A stretch of DNA of 16,399 nucleotides, taken from the NCBI GenBank assembly GCA_028717325.1, contig JAQUOB010000013.1, positions 1-16,399 on the forward strand, in the 5' to 3' direction. Of this stretch, positions 14,667-16,399 are shown in pieces. A model generated the notes under the pieces. It saw nothing but the letters and a program-made list of their open reading frames with translations, searched no databases and was not told the origin of the DNA. Both the position numbers and the translations under genes were made by a program. Each line of letters starts with the position of its first letter. The stretch's first letter is position 1. This stretch comes from Candidatus Margulisiibacteriota bacterium (GTDB lineage Bacteria > Margulisbacteria > WOR-1 > O2-12-FULL-45-9 > XYB2-FULL-48-7).

Positions 14667-15452
14667 TCATCTCCTCACATTGATCTTATTTTTCAACAGC
14701 AGCTCTTTGGCTTTCGGATAGCTCAGTTCGGTAAAATGGAAAATATTGCCGGCGGCGATGGCCGAAACCCCGGTTTGCTGCGCCAGCTCAAGGATGTCAT
14801 AGAACGTTCCCGCGCCGCCGATGGCGATCACGGGTATCCTGACCGCCGCGTCGACCCGTTTGATAAATTCGATGTCATAGCCCTCGGCTTTGCCGTCGTT
14901 GTCGATGGAATTGAGAAACAGCTCCCCGGCGCCCCGGCGCTCCGCTTCTTTGGCCCACTCGACGGGGTCGAGATCGGTCTCGATCAGCCCGCCCTTGAAA
15001 ACCTTTGGTTTGCCGTCCACGTATTTATAATCGATCGAAACCACGATGCACTGGGAGCCGAAAGTCCGCGACGCCTTTTCGATGAACGCGGCGTCTTCGA
15101 GCGCCGCTGTGTTGATCGTGATCTTGTCCGCCCCGCGCAACAACCGGTCGCGGATATCCGCGAGGCTCCTGATGCCGCCGCCGAAAGTTAAAGGCATAAA
15201 GCAGACCTTGGAAACGGCGACAATGATGTCCAGCAGGCTGTTATTGCTCGCGACCCGCAGGTCGTCCCGCCGGAGATCGTATTGCTTCTCACGGCTGATA
15301 TCGATATAGATCAGCTCGTCAACGTTCCACTCGTTGTAACGCTTCGCCTCCGAGACCACGTTGCCGATGTTCTGATGGTAATCAAAACCCTCGCTCCTGA
15401 CGATCAGGCCGTTTTTTAAAAAAAGCGACGGTATTAATCTTCGTTTAAGCAC
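14667..15452 (-). CDS. HisF homologue 2, ammonia-conducting partner of amidotransferase 3
   Basis: This 261-residue HisF-type barrel lacks the cyclase general acid: the Asp11 position is Phe11 (RLIPSLFLK). Asp141 matches Asp130 of Thermotoga HisF. The loop lysine at position 19 is Arg, and the phosphate-site Ser before the FHF motif is Asn (GNIFHF), so the imidazole-substrate site has changed more than in HisF 1. The gate residues Arg5, Glu46, Lys110 and Glu177 are kept, as is Asp109 at the HisH interface. About eleven extra residues follow IDIS (from about 53). The start is a GTG at 15452, eight bases inside the HisH 2 gene, implying coupled translation and a stoichiometric pair. The amidotransferase gene follows directly. 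Confidence 0.91.
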   Translation of the reverse strand: MLKRRLIPSLFLKNGLIVRSEGFDYHQNIGNVVSEAKRYNEWNVDELIYIDISREKQYDLRRDDLRVASNNSLLDIIVAVSKVCFMPLTFGGGIRSLADIRDRLLRGADKITINTAALEDAAFIEKASRTFGSQCIVVSIDYKYVDGKPKVFKGGLIETDLDPVEWAKEAERRGAGELFLNSIDNDGKAEGYDIEFIKRVDAAVRIPVIAIGGAGTFYDILELAQQTGVSAIAAGNIFHFTELSYPKAKELLLKNKINVRR

Positions 15453-16059
15453 GGCTAGGCACCCTCACAAATCTTTTCAGCATGGCCAGTCCGGTCTGCT
15501 GGCTTTTCTCCGGATGGAACTGCGTCGCGAATATATTGTCTTTTTCGATCGCCGCCGCAAAATCATGCCCGTAATGGCTGGTCGCGACGCAGTAATCCGC
15601 CGTCGCCGCGTCAACATAATAACTGTGGACAAAATAGACATCCCCGGACCCCTCGACTATGATCTGATTGGGCTTTTTGATCGCCAGATCGTTCCAGCCG
15701 ACATGCGGGACCGGCAAATTCAGATTGTCTTCAAAGCGCCGAACGCTGGCGTCGATCCAATTCAGCCCCGCGTGATGCCCAAATTCGTAGCTTTCCTTGC
15801 AGATCAGCTGCATCCCCAGGCAGATCCCCAGAAAAGGTTTTTTCTTATCCAGCACTTCGGTATTTAAGGCGGCCGTTAAGCCCAGCTGGTTCAGGTTTTT
15901 CATCCCCTCGCCGAAAGCGCCGACCCCGGGCAGGATTATTTTATCGACTTCAGCCAGCTGGCCGCCGGTCTTGACCGTTCTGGCCGCCTCGCCCAGATAT
16001 TCAAGCGCGTTCACTACCGACTGTATATTGCCCATCCCGTAATCAATAACGCCGATCAT
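15445..16059 (-). CDS. HisH-type glutamine amidotransferase 2
   Basis: The 204-residue glutaminase has an intact triad: Cys80 in GICLGMQL, and His182 and Glu184 in QFHPEKS. DYGMGNIQSV at 6-15, LPGVGAF at 43-49, PHVGWNDL at 118-125 and YFVHSYY at 142-148 are HisH landmarks. Lys185 is available for the HisF interface. The ATG at 16059 follows the PseG-like stop by four bases, with GGGAG overlapping the end of that gene. It overlaps HisF 2 by eight bases. The set HisH 2, HisF 2, amidotransferase 3 has the compact order typical of sugar amidination modules. A histidine-biosynthesis role is unlikely because the partner HisF lacks Asp11 and no other his genes are near. Confidence 0.93.
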   Translation of the reverse strand: MIGVIDYGMGNIQSVVNALEYLGEAARTVKTGGQLAEVDKIILPGVGAFGEGMKNLNQLGLTAALNTEVLDKKKPFLGICLGMQLICKESYEFGHHAGLNWIDASVRRFEDNLNLPVPHVGWNDLAIKKPNQIIVEGSGDVYFVHSYYVDAATADYCVATSHYGHDFAAAIEKDNIFATQFHPEKSQQTGLAMLKRFVRVPSRA

Positions 16060-16063
16060 TTAT

Positions 16064-16399
16064 CTAGTTTCTCCCAAAGCAAACGTTTGTCATTTCGGCC
16101 AGGACCCTTTTTCGCCCCAACCCATCGACCAAGGACCGCATGGCTTTGGCGCTTTTATCTCTCAAGCCGCTGTCCGAATAATAAGACCAAATAACCTCGG
16201 CTATCTCCGGCGCGGCAACATCTTTTATCCAGCCGAGATTGGTGCCGGCCCCTTGTTCCGCCAGGGCGTTGGCAACCGGCGCCTGGTTATCGGCGATAAC
16301 GAAACAGATCGTGGGCACGCCAAAATAGGCCAGTTCCCAGAGCGTGGTCCCGGCCGCGCTGACCGCCAGGTCCGACTTTTGGATTATCTCCGGCCCGAA
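16064..16399 (-). CDS. pseG: PseG-like UDP-sugar hydrolase, C-terminal part (cut by window edge)
   Basis: The last 111 codons are in the window and the frame is open to the right edge. The visible part has the GT-B nucleotide-binding end of the PseG group: SDLAVSAAGTTLWELAYFG, then VPTICFVIADNQ, then the GAGTNLGW segment and a basic GLGRKRVL near the end. PseG removes UDP from UDP-2,4-diacetamido-2,4,6-trideoxy-beta-L-altrose to give the sugar used by PseI. The latter gene is in the same operon, which supports this call. A GTG at 16318 could be mistaken for a start, but it lies in the middle of the conserved region. Related GT-B hydrolases, for example in legionaminate pathways, cannot be fully excluded from the fragment. 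Confidence 0.85.
   Translation of the reverse strand, partial: FGPEIIQKSDLAVSAAGTTLWELAYFGVPTICFVIADNQAPVANALAEQGAGTNLGWIKDVAAPEIAEVIWSYYSDSGLRDKSAKAMRSLVDGLGRKRVLAEMTNVCFGRN

Larger units (their letters stand above)
1..16399 (-). other. Single polycistronic unit of 18 genes, open at both ends
   Basis: All genes point the same way. Ten junctions overlap by 1 to 11 bases and the remaining gaps are 2 to 26 bases. No gap is large enough for a clear promoter, and no hairpin followed by a T run is seen between genes. The layout implies one transcript that starts right of 16399 and ends left of base 1. There is no stretch of more than 300 bases without a gene. Confidence 0.8.

Noticed and set aside
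7859..16059. Reading the hisH/hisF genes as histidine biosynthesis
   Set aside because: No other his genes are present, both HisF copies lack Asp11, and each pair sits beside a sugar amidotransferase, as in O-antigen and nonulosonate clusters.
16064..16318. Small separate gene starting at the GTG at 16318
   Set aside because: The frame stays open and conserved to the window edge (GTTLWELAYFG precedes the GTG), so this is the interior of the PseG-like gene.
1..16399. CRISPR arrays, tRNA or rRNA genes, insertion sequences, transcription terminators
   Set aside because: No repeated spaced units, cloverleaf-like sequences, transposase genes with inverted repeats, or hairpins followed by T runs were found; the space is filled by genes with gaps of at most 26 bases.

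Overview
The window is part of one long, densely packed gene cluster for an unusual surface sugar. The sugar is most likely a pseudaminic-acid-type nonulosonic acid carrying amidino and other N-acyl substituents. All 18 recognisable genes lie on the minus strand, so transcription runs from base 16399 towards base 1. The largest gap between genes is 26 bases and most neighbours touch or overlap (ATGA, GTGA, TGATG or TAATG junctions), so I see no room for an internal promoter or terminator. The first gene (PseG-like) and the last gene (pyruvate-kinase-like) are cut by the window edges. TGA is used as a stop throughout, so the ordinary bacterial code applies. The mixture suggests a Gram-negative or uncultured bacterium with a glycosylated flagellin, O-antigen or capsule. 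I cannot name the taxon from the sequence.

Layout in order of transcription. (1) 16399-13472: end of a PseG-like UDP-sugar hydrolase, then a HisH glutaminase, a HisF homologue and N-acetyl sugar amidotransferase 3, which form one complete amidination module. (2) 13445-10382: a Gfo/Idh/MocA oxidoreductase, an SpsF-like cytidylyltransferase-fold protein and a class III aminotransferase, which look like a unit making or activating a separate amino-bearing building block. (3) 10368-6668: amidotransferase 2, HisH, HisF and amidotransferase 1, a second amidination module in which two closely similar amidotransferases flank one HisH/HisF pair. (4) 6668-3304: a GNAT acetyltransferase, a formyltransferase-fold protein, a DUF4910-type zinc aminopeptidase-like protein and a second GNAT, which look like an N-acyl tailoring set. 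(5) 3307-1: a pseudaminic acid synthase (PseI), an MsbA/PglK-like ABC exporter and the start of a divergent pyruvate-kinase-like protein.

How the genes may work together: PseG releases the 2,4-diacetamido sugar from UDP, and PseI condenses it with PEP to the nine-carbon acid. The HisH glutaminases make ammonia, the HisF homologues pass it on, and the amidotransferases are expected to convert N-acetyl groups to acetamidino groups (known for the WbpG/PseA/LegA family). The ABC exporter may flip a lipid-linked product. PseB, PseC and PseF homologues are not in the window and would be expected nearby.

The most notable points are three amidotransferases against two ammonia-supplying pairs; HisF homologues that lost the cyclase catalytic Asp11 but kept the ammonia-gate residues; a formyltransferase-fold protein without the usual Asn-x-His; and a divergent pyruvate-kinase-like gene. 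No tRNA, rRNA, CRISPR array, insertion sequence or long repeat was seen.
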